NCBI GenBank assembly: GCA_009777095.1
Contig: WRMN01000003.1
Coordinates: 1 to 64,000 of the forward strand
Origin: Bacteroidales bacterium
GTDB taxonomy: Bacteria; Bacteroidota; Bacteroidia; Bacteroidales; UBA932
Length of the DNA: 64,000 nt
Direction: 5' to 3'
Shown here: positions 24,767 through 32,308 of the stretch, piece after piece
How the letters are laid out: every line of letters begins with the position of its first letter
Position numbering within the stretch: position 1 is the stretch's first letter
Position numbers and translations under genes: made by a program
The notes under the pieces: model-generated
Databases searched by the model: none
Told to the model about the DNA's origin: nothing
The model's input: only the letters and a program-made list of their open reading frames with translations

Positions 24767-25288
24767 ATGGATGTGCCAAACTTAAATAAATTACTTTTTC
24801 AGACAGCCTTTTGCTGTATGGCTTCTGACGGCGATATTGACAACAGAGAAGTTGCAAAAATCAAATCAATGTGTGAGAAATTACCTTTGTTCGAGAATAT
24901 TGATATTCAAGCAGAATTAAATCTTCTTGTTAGTAAAATCAATGTTGAAGGCAAAAAATTTATCACTGATTATTTTGAATTGCTGAAAAACACTTCGTTA
25001 CCGGAGGAGGAGAAATTAACCCTTCTTGATTTTGCCATTCAGACCATTTGGGCGGATGGAGAACTTAAATATCCGGAACTCAAGTTTTTCAAAAATATTC
25101 GTTATCGCTTAAAAGTTAGTGATGAAAAGATTTTGGAGCGTTTTGCCGATGTTCCCGATATTGAATTGTTTTTAGAACAAGACATTGTAACCGAATCGTT
25201 TTTTGACAAAATATTAAGTCAATATTTTGAAACGGTAGAATTACCACAATTTGAACTTATTTGTATTGATACGACAAAAAAAGAATAA
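24767..25288 (+). CDS. TerB-like protein
   Basis: 173 residues, all helical. It carries the duplicated acidic motif of TerB-like proteins: MASDGDIDNREV (residues 18-29) and IWADGELKYPELKFF (94-108). In TerB these residues bind metal. TerB-type proteins occur in stress, tellurite-resistance and phage-defence gene sets that also contain kinases and vWA or AAA proteins. It closes the island operon, 27 bases after the kinase-AAA gene. Confidence 0.78.
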   Translation: MDVPNLNKLLFQTAFCCMASDGDIDNREVAKIKSMCEKLPLFENIDIQAELNLLVSKINVEGKKFITDYFELLKNTSLPEEEKLTLLDFAIQTIWADGELKYPELKFFKNIRYRLKVSDEKILERFADVPDIELFLEQDIVTESFFDKILSQYFETVELPQFELICIDTTKKE

Positions 25289-25313
25289 GATTGTAATTTT
25301 TTACCCCTAAAAT

Positions 25314-25344
25314 TTTGAACTTTAAACTTTTTTTCCTACCTTTG
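25314..25344 (+). promoter_or_regulatory. Promoter of the B12 uptake operon
   Basis: TTTG at 25314-25317 and TACCTTTG at 25337-25344 with a 19-bp spacer. It directly precedes the cobalamin riboswitch. Confidence 0.6.
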
Positions 25345-25356
25345 TAACATTATATA

Positions 25357-25510
25357 TCAGTGTAGGGAATCTCGTGCAAATCGAGAACAGTACCCGCTGC
25401 TGTAACTCTGTCCGCCTGTGGGCGGATGTTCGCCACAGCCACTGTCCGTCAATCGGCGGATGGGAAGGTTTTGAACGAAAAAGAGAAGTCAGAAAACCTG
25501 CTGCTATATA
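25357..25510 (+). ncRNA. Cobalamin riboswitch
   Basis: The conserved elements appear in order: GGGAAtctcGTGcAAaTCgagaAC with GtaCCCGCtgCTGTAA, then the B12 box GCCACTGTC at about 25437-25446, GGGAAGG (from 25461), and AAGTCAGAAAACCTGC (from 25486). The variable stem has a strong hairpin (CCGCCTGTGGGCGG). It precedes the TonB-dependent receptor, so vitamin B12 should repress receptor production. Confidence 0.93.
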
Positions 25511-25551
25511 AAGTAAAATATTAATCGAAAACTTTCGGGAGAAAAAGTACG

Positions 25552-27480
25552 ATGACAAGAGGACAGTCAACTATTTTTTTATTAATGATGTTTTGTGTTC
25601 AACCATATATGGGTAGAGCAGTTGATGATTTTGTTGCGTCCGATACCCTTCGTCAATTAGAAGAAGTGCGGGTATTGGGACACAAATCGCCCGGACCATC
25701 AGCGAATAAAATGTACAGCGCCGGTTCCGGCTTTATACGGTTTAATGCAGAGCAATTATCCTCGGTTCAGCACCTTGATTTAGGCAGCTACTTAGGAAAG
25801 CGAACAGCTCTGCTTATTAAAGAAAGGGGCAGAGGCATGTTATCTTCTGTTTCTATCAGGGGAACGGCTGCTGCGCATACTGCAGTGAAATGGAACGGTT
25901 TAGACCTGTCTATGCCAACTATGGGACAAACGGATTTCAGCCATTTACCCCTGTCATTTTTCGATGAAGTGTCGGTACATTTGGGTGGGGAAAGCGCCCT
26001 CTACGGCAATGGAGCGATGGGCGGCAGCATTATGCTGACTACCTCGCCGAAGTTTGAGCAGGGCGTACATGGCAGCCTACATCAGTGTATAGGCAGTTAC
26101 GGATATACTTTTTCAGGCTTGTTATTGCGTATTGCGGGGAAAGACTGGGAAAGCCGTACCAATGTGTTCTACACGCAGGCAGCTAATGATTACACCTTTA
26201 CTAATAATACTACCTACGACTTTCGGCGCGATACCTTAAAAAATGCAGCCTTTAAAAATTGGGGTGTGTTACAGGAATTATACTACAAGCCGGAGGATTA
26301 TTTTCAACTTACCGCCCGTGTTTGGTACATGGATTTCTATCGTGAAATACAACCGCCGGTATCTATGAATGAAGATCAACGCAGATATGAAAATATTACC
26401 GACCGTAATTTTCGGGCGCTCTTGAATTATCAGGGCGAACAGGGCGCCTTTAAAATTAATGCACAGATGGGTTATGCCTATGATTATGAATTGTTCCAAA
26501 CGGATATTATTGCTGCCGATAAATTACCGCTATTGTTGGAAATGGAGTTTAAGCAAACTCAATGGTCGCTGAAAGCCGGTATCAATAGCGAATATATAAA
26601 GCCGAAGGTATATGCTTACGCTGTCGGTACTGATGAATGGCGAACCGAAGTATATCTGTTTGCACTTTGGAAGCCTTTGGAGCGATGGGTGTTCACTGCC
26701 GGGTTGCGGCAACTTCGGGTAAGCGATGTGGCTGTGCCGATAACACCCTCGCTGGGAGTCTCCTGTGTTTTATGGAACAATACGGAGCACACCCTAAAAT
26801 GGCGGGCGGCTTTTTCTCGAAATATAAAAATTCCTACCTTGAACGACCGTTATTGGGGTGGTTTGAAAAATACTTATTTAAAACCGGAAATTGGCCTGTC
26901 GGGCGAAACAGGTTTTAACTATAATTATGCGTTTTCAGATATTAATTTGAAAGCCGATTTCACGGCTTACTACAGCCGTATTGCCGACTGGATACATTGG
27001 ACTCCCAGAGGCAACAGGTCATATCCGGAAAACATGAATTTGGTCGATGCATACGGCATAGAGTGCCTACTGCAACTTACGAAACAATGGGAAGAATGGA
27101 AATTGGAAGGAACGGCTAATTATGCTTACACGCCTGTAATTAAACGCGAAGGAACCCATGAGTGGGATACGGGAGTGGGCAAACAGGTTCCTCATCAGCC
27201 CCAACATGTAGTTAATGCTATGCTTGAAGCGGGCTACAGGAAATTTATCGGACAGGCGGGCTTTCATTTAGTCGGCTCTCGGCATAGTTCCGACATCTTT
27301 GATGTGATGAGGCCTTATGCCTTGTTAGATATATCGGTCGGTTATGTGTTTTCAATAAAAAACGTATCTTTGTTATTTTTACTGCAAGCCAATAATGTTA
27401 CAGGTACCGATTATCAAAACATGAAAAACTATGCAATGCCCGGACGGAATTATGCTATAACCCTGCGATATTCTTTTTAA
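25552..27480 (+). CDS. TonB-dependent outer membrane receptor for cobalamin (BtuB-like)
   Basis: 642 residues. Signal peptide (cleavage near GRA-VDD), TonB box (RQLEEVRVLG), plug domain (QHLDLGSYLGKRTALLIKER and VSIRGTAAAHTAVKWNGLDL) and a beta barrel ending in aromatic F (AITLRYSF). Such receptors take up vitamin B12 or precursors across the outer membrane with TonB energy. The substrate follows from the cobalamin riboswitch in its leader and the BtuG-like lipoprotein gene just downstream. No BtuCDF transporter is in the window. Confidence 0.9.
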   Translation: MTRGQSTIFLLMMFCVQPYMGRAVDDFVASDTLRQLEEVRVLGHKSPGPSANKMYSAGSGFIRFNAEQLSSVQHLDLGSYLGKRTALLIKERGRGMLSSVSIRGTAAAHTAVKWNGLDLSMPTMGQTDFSHLPLSFFDEVSVHLGGESALYGNGAMGGSIMLTTSPKFEQGVHGSLHQCIGSYGYTFSGLLLRIAGKDWESRTNVFYTQAANDYTFTNNTTYDFRRDTLKNAAFKNWGVLQELYYKPEDYFQLTARVWYMDFYREIQPPVSMNEDQRRYENITDRNFRALLNYQGEQGAFKINAQMGYAYDYELFQTDIIAADKLPLLLEMEFKQTQWSLKAGINSEYIKPKVYAYAVGTDEWRTEVYLFALWKPLERWVFTAGLRQLRVSDVAVPITPSLGVSCVLWNNTEHTLKWRAAFSRNIKIPTLNDRYWGGLKNTYLKPEIGLSGETGFNYNYAFSDINLKADFTAYYSRIADWIHWTPRGNRSYPENMNLVDAYGIECLLQLTKQWEEWKLEGTANYAYTPVIKREGTHEWDTGVGKQVPHQPQHVVNAMLEAGYRKFIGQAGFHLVGSRHSSDIFDVMRPYALLDISVGYVFSIKNVSLLFLLQANNVTGTDYQNMKNYAMPGRNYAITLRYSF

Positions 27481-27504
27481 ACAACAACTCTAAAAATTAT
27501 AATT

Positions 27505-28572
27505 ATGGAAACAATTAAAAGATTTTTTTTATTAGCCTTTGTGGCTGTGACTTTAAATGCATGCTTGGGAGATCCTCCTGTTTATCGCTATGATAATATA
27601 GTGATCGTGATCAACCAGGGTAATTTTACCGACCAAAACGGATCTATCAGTTACTATTATGAAGACACCAAAGAAGTAAAAGAGAATGTTTTGAATATAG
27701 CTAACGGCACTACCCTTGGGGCCAGTATTCAGTCGGCGGAAGTATCTAATACCGGAGCGCTTTATTTAGTATGCAACTATGCGGATAAAATAGAGGTTTT
27801 TGACATATCTACCGGCAGGGCAGTGGCCTCGCCTTTTACCGGCTCCGATTTGTCGTCGCCTCGTTATATAGCCGGCGGCAACAGTTTGTATATTACCAAT
27901 TGGGGTGAAGGCGTAGATAATGGTAGTGGCTGGCAAATTTTCCCCGATTCTTATGTTTTGGCGCTCAGTTATTATAACAACAACTGGGTTGCAGGTCGTA
28001 AAATTCCTTGCGGAACCAGTGCGGAAGACATTCGTAATATAAACAATAAATTGTATGTTGCAACCGAAGAAGGTATTGCTGTTATTGATGTAAATAATGG
28101 TGATGCAATAGATCTCATTATTCCTCCGGCAGGAACGTTCGGCGGCGCTAAATCGTTCGTGCAGTCTAAAAACAATCTCTTATGGGCCTCCTATCCCGAT
28201 GCGCAGAAATTGGTAGCGATTGATTTGACAAATAATTCAGTGCAGGGCGCTTATGATATGCCGCTTGATTGGATGGGACCAATTGCCTGTAATTATGCAG
28301 GAACAAAAATTTATTCTTGTAAAGATAATAGCATTTTTGAACTTGATGTAGATACCAAAGCCTTCGAAACGTTTTTTACCGGCGTATCCGGCGCTTATTT
28401 CTACAGCATAGGCGTGAGCCCTTTTACGGGTAATGTATATACAGCCAATACTAAATTTGATGGCAACAGTACTTTGTTGGTACTCAGTGCTGAGGGTAAT
28501 TTAATTGACCAAAAAACAGTAGGCGTAGGAACCTGCGGCTTCCGTTTCTTACAAAAAGTAGAAGAGCAGTAA
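27505..28572 (+). CDS. btuG: Surface beta-propeller lipoprotein, BtuG-like
   Basis: 355 residues. Lipoprotein signal with lipobox TLNAC (Cys20), followed by LGDPPVYRYDN. The rest is a seven-bladed propeller of YncE/DUF5074 type with repeated units (GALYLVCNYADKIEVFDIST, LYVATEEGIAVIDVNNGD, GNVYTANTKF). In Bacteroidales, BtuG is a surface lipoprotein that binds B12 with high affinity and caps the BtuB receptor. Gene order after a riboswitch-controlled receptor supports this role. The symbol is assigned on context and architecture, not on sequence identity. Confidence 0.78.
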   Translation: METIKRFFLLAFVAVTLNACLGDPPVYRYDNIVIVINQGNFTDQNGSISYYYEDTKEVKENVLNIANGTTLGASIQSAEVSNTGALYLVCNYADKIEVFDISTGRAVASPFTGSDLSSPRYIAGGNSLYITNWGEGVDNGSGWQIFPDSYVLALSYYNNNWVAGRKIPCGTSAEDIRNINNKLYVATEEGIAVIDVNNGDAIDLIIPPAGTFGGAKSFVQSKNNLLWASYPDAQKLVAIDLTNNSVQGAYDMPLDWMGPIACNYAGTKIYSCKDNSIFELDVDTKAFETFFTGVSGAYFYSIGVSPFTGNVYTANTKFDGNSTLLVLSAEGNLIDQKTVGVGTCGFRFLQKVEEQ

Positions 28573-28576
28573 TAGT

Positions 28577-28601
28577 AAAGGCGGAGTTTACCTCCGCCTT
28601 T
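28577..28601. terminator. Convergent bidirectional terminator
   Basis: A perfect 10-bp stem AAAGGCGGAG / CTCCGCCTTT with a 5-nt loop lies between two converging genes (BtuG-like and OmpH). T-rich sequence follows it on the plus strand, so it can end both transcripts. Confidence 0.82.
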
Positions 28602-28610
28602 CGCTTTTCA

Positions 28611-29216
28611 TTATTTCTTATATTCCGCATTCAGGCCATGCAGCACATCATTAGTGATGTCAAGCGATGGCGAGCCTTGCAGTATGAGATTGGTGCTTCC
28701 GCTGGTGCTGAGAATAAGTGAGTAGTTATACTCTTGGTTATATTTTACCAGAAAGGTTTGGACGGCATCGAAAATACGGCGAAACATTACGGCTTGTTCT
28801 TCAGCCATGTCGTTTTGCACCTTTTGGACATATTGCTGCAAATCTACTTGTTCCCGCTCTAACTGTACCTGTTGCTGTTCCGCCTGCGAACGGGTAATCA
28901 ACCCTTTCTGTACCTTTTCCTGAAAATCTTTAACTTTAAATTCAAAAGCATTGCCCTTGTTGTCTATATCCTTTTTAATCTTATCGGATTTCTTTTCCAA
29001 CTCACCCATAAGGTCAATGTACATATCATATCCCTGTACCAGAGAATCGATTTGAATATATACTACGCTACCGTCGGCAGCTACCGCTTCGTCCGATTTG
29101 ACAATAGAGCGATAGGACTGCTTACTGCCGTCGGCGTTAAGAAAATAAAGAACATACAGTCCGATGACAGCTGCTGCCAATACTGCATTTACGATGATAA
29201 AAATGTTTTTTTTCAT
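28611..29216 (-). CDS. OmpH/Skp family periplasmic chaperone
   Basis: 201 residues. An N-terminal membrane segment or uncleaved signal (IFIIVNAVLAAAVIGLYVLY), then VVYIQIDSLVQGYDMYIDLM, which is the Skp core start, and long charged helices (KIKKDIDNKGNAFEFKVKDF, RSQAEQQQVQLEREQVDLQQ). The C-terminal strands (YSLILSTSGSTNLILQ) close the body. Skp-like proteins hold unfolded outer membrane proteins in the periplasm. The same strand carries an acyltransferase gene upstream, both part of envelope assembly. Confidence 0.88.
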   Translation of the reverse strand: MKKNIFIIVNAVLAAAVIGLYVLYFLNADGSKQSYRSIVKSDEAVAADGSVVYIQIDSLVQGYDMYIDLMGELEKKSDKIKKDIDNKGNAFEFKVKDFQEKVQKGLITRSQAEQQQVQLEREQVDLQQYVQKVQNDMAEEQAVMFRRIFDAVQTFLVKYNQEYNYSLILSTSGSTNLILQGSPSLDITNDVLHGLNAEYKK

Positions 29217-29228
29217 AATTATATTTAA

Positions 29229-29297
29229 TGTTTATTTGTTTATTTGCTTATTTGTTTGTCATTGCGAGGGACGAAGCAATCATTAATCATTAATCAT
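29229..29297. repeat. Composite repeat: 8-bp array, palindromic element, ATTAATC heptamers
   Basis: TGTTTATT, TGTTTATT, TGCTTATT and TGTTTGTC (29229-29260) run into GTCATTGCGAGGGACGAAGCAATC (29258-29281), then into ATTAATC-type heptamers up to the 3' end of the acyltransferase gene. It is a full copy of the composite element seen in several gaps of this window. Confidence 0.75.
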
Positions 29298-30158
29298 TGT
29301 TTTTCTGTGTTTCCACCGCTTATGCGACCACAGCCAATATTGCGGCTGTCGTTTAATGGCGTCTTCCAACAGTCGAACAAACCTAAGGGTGATTTCATGC
29401 TCAGGCAGTTCCTTAGGGTGTTCGCAGATAGAAGTAAAAGAAAAGTGATAGCTTGCGCGCTTTTTGCGCGTCAACTCTAAATAAACTACGGGTAAATTAA
29501 GACGGGTAGCCATAGTTTCAGCTCCGCCGAAGAAATTGGTGTCTTGATGTAGAAAAGTAGTCCAGCATTTTGCTTTGTCGGAGGGCGACTGATCGGCTAT
29601 AAAACCGTAAACATGCTGCTCTTCCTTATGAGTTAGTATATAACGCATAAGGTGCTGCATAGGAATAATGATCTCGCTGCCGCTAAAACGGGTGCGGAGG
29701 CGTTTCATCAATCGGTCGAAGGCTCCTTTTTGTTCTTTATAAGCTATTTTGAAGTTGAAAAACTTAGTAATTAGCGCAATATATTCCCAATTACAATAAT
29801 GTCCCGTTAATATGATCACGCTTTTTCCCTCTTTGGCATATTTTTCTAACAGCTCCACATTACTAAAGCTGACGGTTTTTAGTGTTTTTTTAGTAGAAGT
29901 GCCTAACATGTAGATATTTTCGAAAAATAAATCGGCAAAATAACGATAATACCGTTTTACTAACTGCTTGATCTCGGCATAGCTTTTTTCGGGAAAAGAA
30001 CGACTTAAATTAGTGAATACGACCGATTTACGGTACTTTAGCAGGTAATAGATTAAAAAATAGGAGATATCGGCAAAGAGGAACAATACCCTTTTCGGCA
30101 GCCATGCTAAAGGATATATAATACTCAGTAACAACCAATAAGCTATATTTTTCATCAT
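29283..30158 (-). CDS. Lipid A biosynthesis-type acyltransferase (LpxL/HtrB family)
   Basis: About 290 residues. An N-terminal membrane anchor (IAYWLLLSIIYPLAWLPKRV) precedes the acyltransferase block with H-x4-D/E-like ILTGHYCNWEYIALI, then GFIADQSPSDKAKCW and FFGGAETMATRLNLPVVYLE. This family adds secondary acyl chains to lipid A at the inner membrane. The start is at 30158 or 30155 (adjacent ATGs); longer in-frame extensions would run through the TATCTTTG promoter at 30180-30187 on this strand and are rejected. The last codons overlap repeat DNA. Confidence 0.87.
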   Translation of the reverse strand: MMKNIAYWLLLSIIYPLAWLPKRVLFLFADISYFLIYYLLKYRKSVVFTNLSRSFPEKSYAEIKQLVKRYYRYFADLFFENIYMLGTSTKKTLKTVSFSNVELLEKYAKEGKSVIILTGHYCNWEYIALITKFFNFKIAYKEQKGAFDRLMKRLRTRFSGSEIIIPMQHLMRYILTHKEEQHVYGFIADQSPSDKAKCWTTFLHQDTNFFGGAETMATRLNLPVVYLELTRKKRASYHFSFTSICEHPKELPEHEITLRFVRLLEDAIKRQPQYWLWSHKRWKHRKTMIND

Positions 30159-30179
30159 TAATCTTGATAAATAATTGTG

Positions 30180-30187
30180 CAAAGATA
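30180..30187 (-). promoter_or_regulatory. Promoter -7 element of the acyltransferase gene
   Basis: TATCTTTG on the minus strand, 21 bases from the start codon. Back to back with a plus-strand TATCTTTG (30210-30217) for the peptide transporter. Confidence 0.6.
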
Positions 30188-30209
30188 TAAAATTTCGTTT
30201 TTTTATTAC

Positions 30210-30217
30210 TATCTTTG
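30210..30217 (+). promoter_or_regulatory. Promoter -7 element of the peptide transporter gene
   Basis: TATCTTTG, 29 bases upstream of the ATG at 30247. It excludes the longer in-frame start at 30175. Confidence 0.6.
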
Positions 30218-30246
30218 CTCTATCATTAACCTTAAATTTTAAATAT

Positions 30247-31779
30247 ATGTTCAAGAATCACCCAAAAGGACTACTCGGAGCAGCTTTGTCAAACATGGGC
30301 GAGCGTTTCGGTTTTTACATCATGATGGCTATTTTGTCGTTATTTTTAATGTCAAAATTCGGATTAGGAGAAACACAGGCCACAATTATTTACTCTATCT
30401 TCTACGCTTTAATCTACCTGCTTGCTCTTGCCGGCGGATTTATTGCCGATAGAACTAAGAAGTACAAAGGTACTATCTTTATTGGCTTGATTTTAATGGC
30501 TATAGGTTATTTCCTGATAGCCATACCGACGCCGACACCTGTACCTAATTTGCCCCTGTACTTAGCCATGACTTGCGTTGGTCTGTTTGTTATTGCCTTT
30601 GGTAATGGCTTGTTCAAAGGTAATCTTCAGGCTGTAGTTGGCCAAATGTATGACCATCCGGAGTATTCGAAAAGAAGAGATACCGGATTCCAGTTGTTTT
30701 ACATGTTTATTAATGTTGGCGCTTTGTTTGCTCCTCTGTTTGCGGTAGGTATTCGTAACTGGTGGGTACAGCATAACGGTTTTTTGTATGACTCAGGTCT
30801 TCCCTCGCTTTGTCACGGATTTCTGAAAGGAACAAATACGCCTGAGGCTGCAGAACGTTTGAACGAACTTGCTGTTAAGGTCAGCGGAAGCCTTCCTGCC
30901 GATATGACTACTTTTGCTAATAGCTACCTTGATGTTTTCAACACAGGATTTCATTATGCGTTTGGAATAGCCATTCTTGCCATGCTTATTTCGATAACAA
31001 TATTTATGCTCAACAAGAGAAAATTCCCCAATCCTGCATTAAAAACACGTTCTGCTTCTGCTGAAGCCGGTACGGTAACAATGGATATTAAAGAAATAAA
31101 ACAACGTTTCTACGCTTTGTTCGCTGTATTTGCAGTGGTTATTTTCTTCTGGTTCTCTTTCCATCAAAACGGGGTTACGTTGACCTACTTTGCCAGAGAC
31201 TACACTAACTTGAGTATGATTAACATCGACCTTGGATTTACCACTATAAAAGGAGCCGAGATATTCCAGTTCTTTAATCCTTTCTTTGTGGTATTCCTTA
31301 CTCCGATTATAATAGGATTTTTCGGTTGGCTGAGGGCGCGCGGTAAAGAACCATCTACGCCCAGAAAGATAGCTATTGGTATGGGTATTGCTACTGTTGC
31401 ATTTGCCGTTATGTCAATCGGCTCTATGGGTCTTCCTACTTTGAAAGAAGTAACTGCGGTTGGCGGATTGCCTGATGTTATGCGTGTTACTCCATTCTTG
31501 CTTATAGGCACCTACTTTATACTTACTGTAGCCGAATTGTTTATCAGTCCGTTGGGCTTATCATTTGTGTCAAAGGTAGCGCCTCCGCAACATCAGGGTA
31601 TTATGCAGGGCTGCTGGCTGGGAGCCACTGCGATTGGTAATCAACTGCTGATATTCGGCGCCATTTTCTATGAAAATATTCCTATTTGGGCTACATGGAG
31701 CGTCTTTGTTATAGCCTGCTTAATATCCATGTTTACCATGCTTGCCATGGTGAAATGGTTAGAGCGCGTAGCTAAATAA
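30247..31779 (+). CDS. POT/PTR family peptide:H+ symporter
   Basis: About 510 residues with 12 or more membrane helices. The N-terminus contains SNMGERFGFYIMMAILSLFL (the ExxER-type region of POT proteins), then AGGFIADRTKKYKGTIFIG and NGLFKGNLQAVVGQMYD. Large loops around residues 185-225 are typical of bacterial members. It should import di- and tripeptides with protons. It has its own promoter and terminator, so it is probably transcribed alone. Confidence 0.92.
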   Translation: MFKNHPKGLLGAALSNMGERFGFYIMMAILSLFLMSKFGLGETQATIIYSIFYALIYLLALAGGFIADRTKKYKGTIFIGLILMAIGYFLIAIPTPTPVPNLPLYLAMTCVGLFVIAFGNGLFKGNLQAVVGQMYDHPEYSKRRDTGFQLFYMFINVGALFAPLFAVGIRNWWVQHNGFLYDSGLPSLCHGFLKGTNTPEAAERLNELAVKVSGSLPADMTTFANSYLDVFNTGFHYAFGIAILAMLISITIFMLNKRKFPNPALKTRSASAEAGTVTMDIKEIKQRFYALFAVFAVVIFFWFSFHQNGVTLTYFARDYTNLSMINIDLGFTTIKGAEIFQFFNPFFVVFLTPIIIGFFGWLRARGKEPSTPRKIAIGMGIATVAFAVMSIGSMGLPTLKEVTAVGGLPDVMRVTPFLLIGTYFILTVAELFISPLGLSFVSKVAPPQHQGIMQGCWLGATAIGNQLLIFGAIFYENIPIWATWSVFVIACLISMFTMLAMVKWLERVAK

Positions 31780-31799
31780 TCAATGGCATATACTTGAGA

Positions 31800-31827
31800 G
31801 GCGGAGCAATTTTGTTCCGCCTTTTTT
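31800..31827 (+). terminator. Intrinsic terminator after the peptide transporter gene
   Basis: GGCGGA (31800-31805) and TCCGCC (31816-31821) with a 10-nt loop and a T run. Confidence 0.82.
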
Positions 31828-31848
31828 GTTTTTACAAAAAATCTTTTC

Positions 31849-31856
31849 TATCTTTG
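31849..31856 (+). promoter_or_regulatory. Promoter -7 element upstream of the small helical protein and glgB
   Basis: TATCTTTG, 41 bases before the ATG at 31898. It rules out an upstream in-frame start at 31826. Confidence 0.55.
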
Positions 31857-31897
31857 CTTCGCTACTTAAAAATAAGTATCCACTTAATCTTAATTTT

Positions 31898-32308
31898 ATG
31901 TCAACAACAGAACAAGAACAACTGAAAAAAAAGTACTATAACGAGGCTATTCGTTATATGGACAATGCCAAAGAAAGCTTGAAAAAAGCAGGTAAAAGCA
32001 ACGATTTTTATGCGGACGATAAGTACGTGAAGGTCGCTTGTGGAACGGCTTATAGCGGTGTGCTGAAAGCACTTGATGGTTATCTGTACCTGAAAGGTGT
32101 GGAAAAAAGAAAAGGTCGTAAATCCATAGATTTTTATTATGAGAATTTGGGAAAGTTAGATAAATCTTTATTGAAATATTTTCATAGCGTATATGAGACA
32201 TTGCATTTGTCGGGCTACTACGATGGTTTATGTGATGCAAAGGTGATACAATCAGGCTTTCTTAGGGCCTATGAAATTATTAACAAGATAAAACCTGCAA
32301 CGGCATGA
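31898..32308 (+). CDS. DUF5618-like small helical protein
   Basis: 136 residues, all alpha. It starts MSTTEQEQLKKKYYNEAIRY and has ACGTAYSGVLKALDGYLYLK and FHSVYETLHLSGYYDGLCDA. The arrangement recalls HEPN-like helical bundles, without an RxxxxH nuclease motif, so no catalytic role is claimed. The stop overlaps the glgB start (ATGA), so the two are translationally coupled. Confidence 0.65.
   Translation: MSTTEQEQLKKKYYNEAIRYMDNAKESLKKAGKSNDFYADDKYVKVACGTAYSGVLKALDGYLYLKGVEKRKGRKSIDFYYENLGKLDKSLLKYFHSVYETLHLSGYYDGLCDAKVIQSGFLRAYEIINKIKPATA

Noticed and set aside
17834-25288. Prophage or transposon carrying the Hsp70/kinase genes
   Set aside because: No integrase, transposase, capsid or terminase gene is present, and no long flanking repeat. 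Only an 11-base repeat of a locally common type is seen at the edges.
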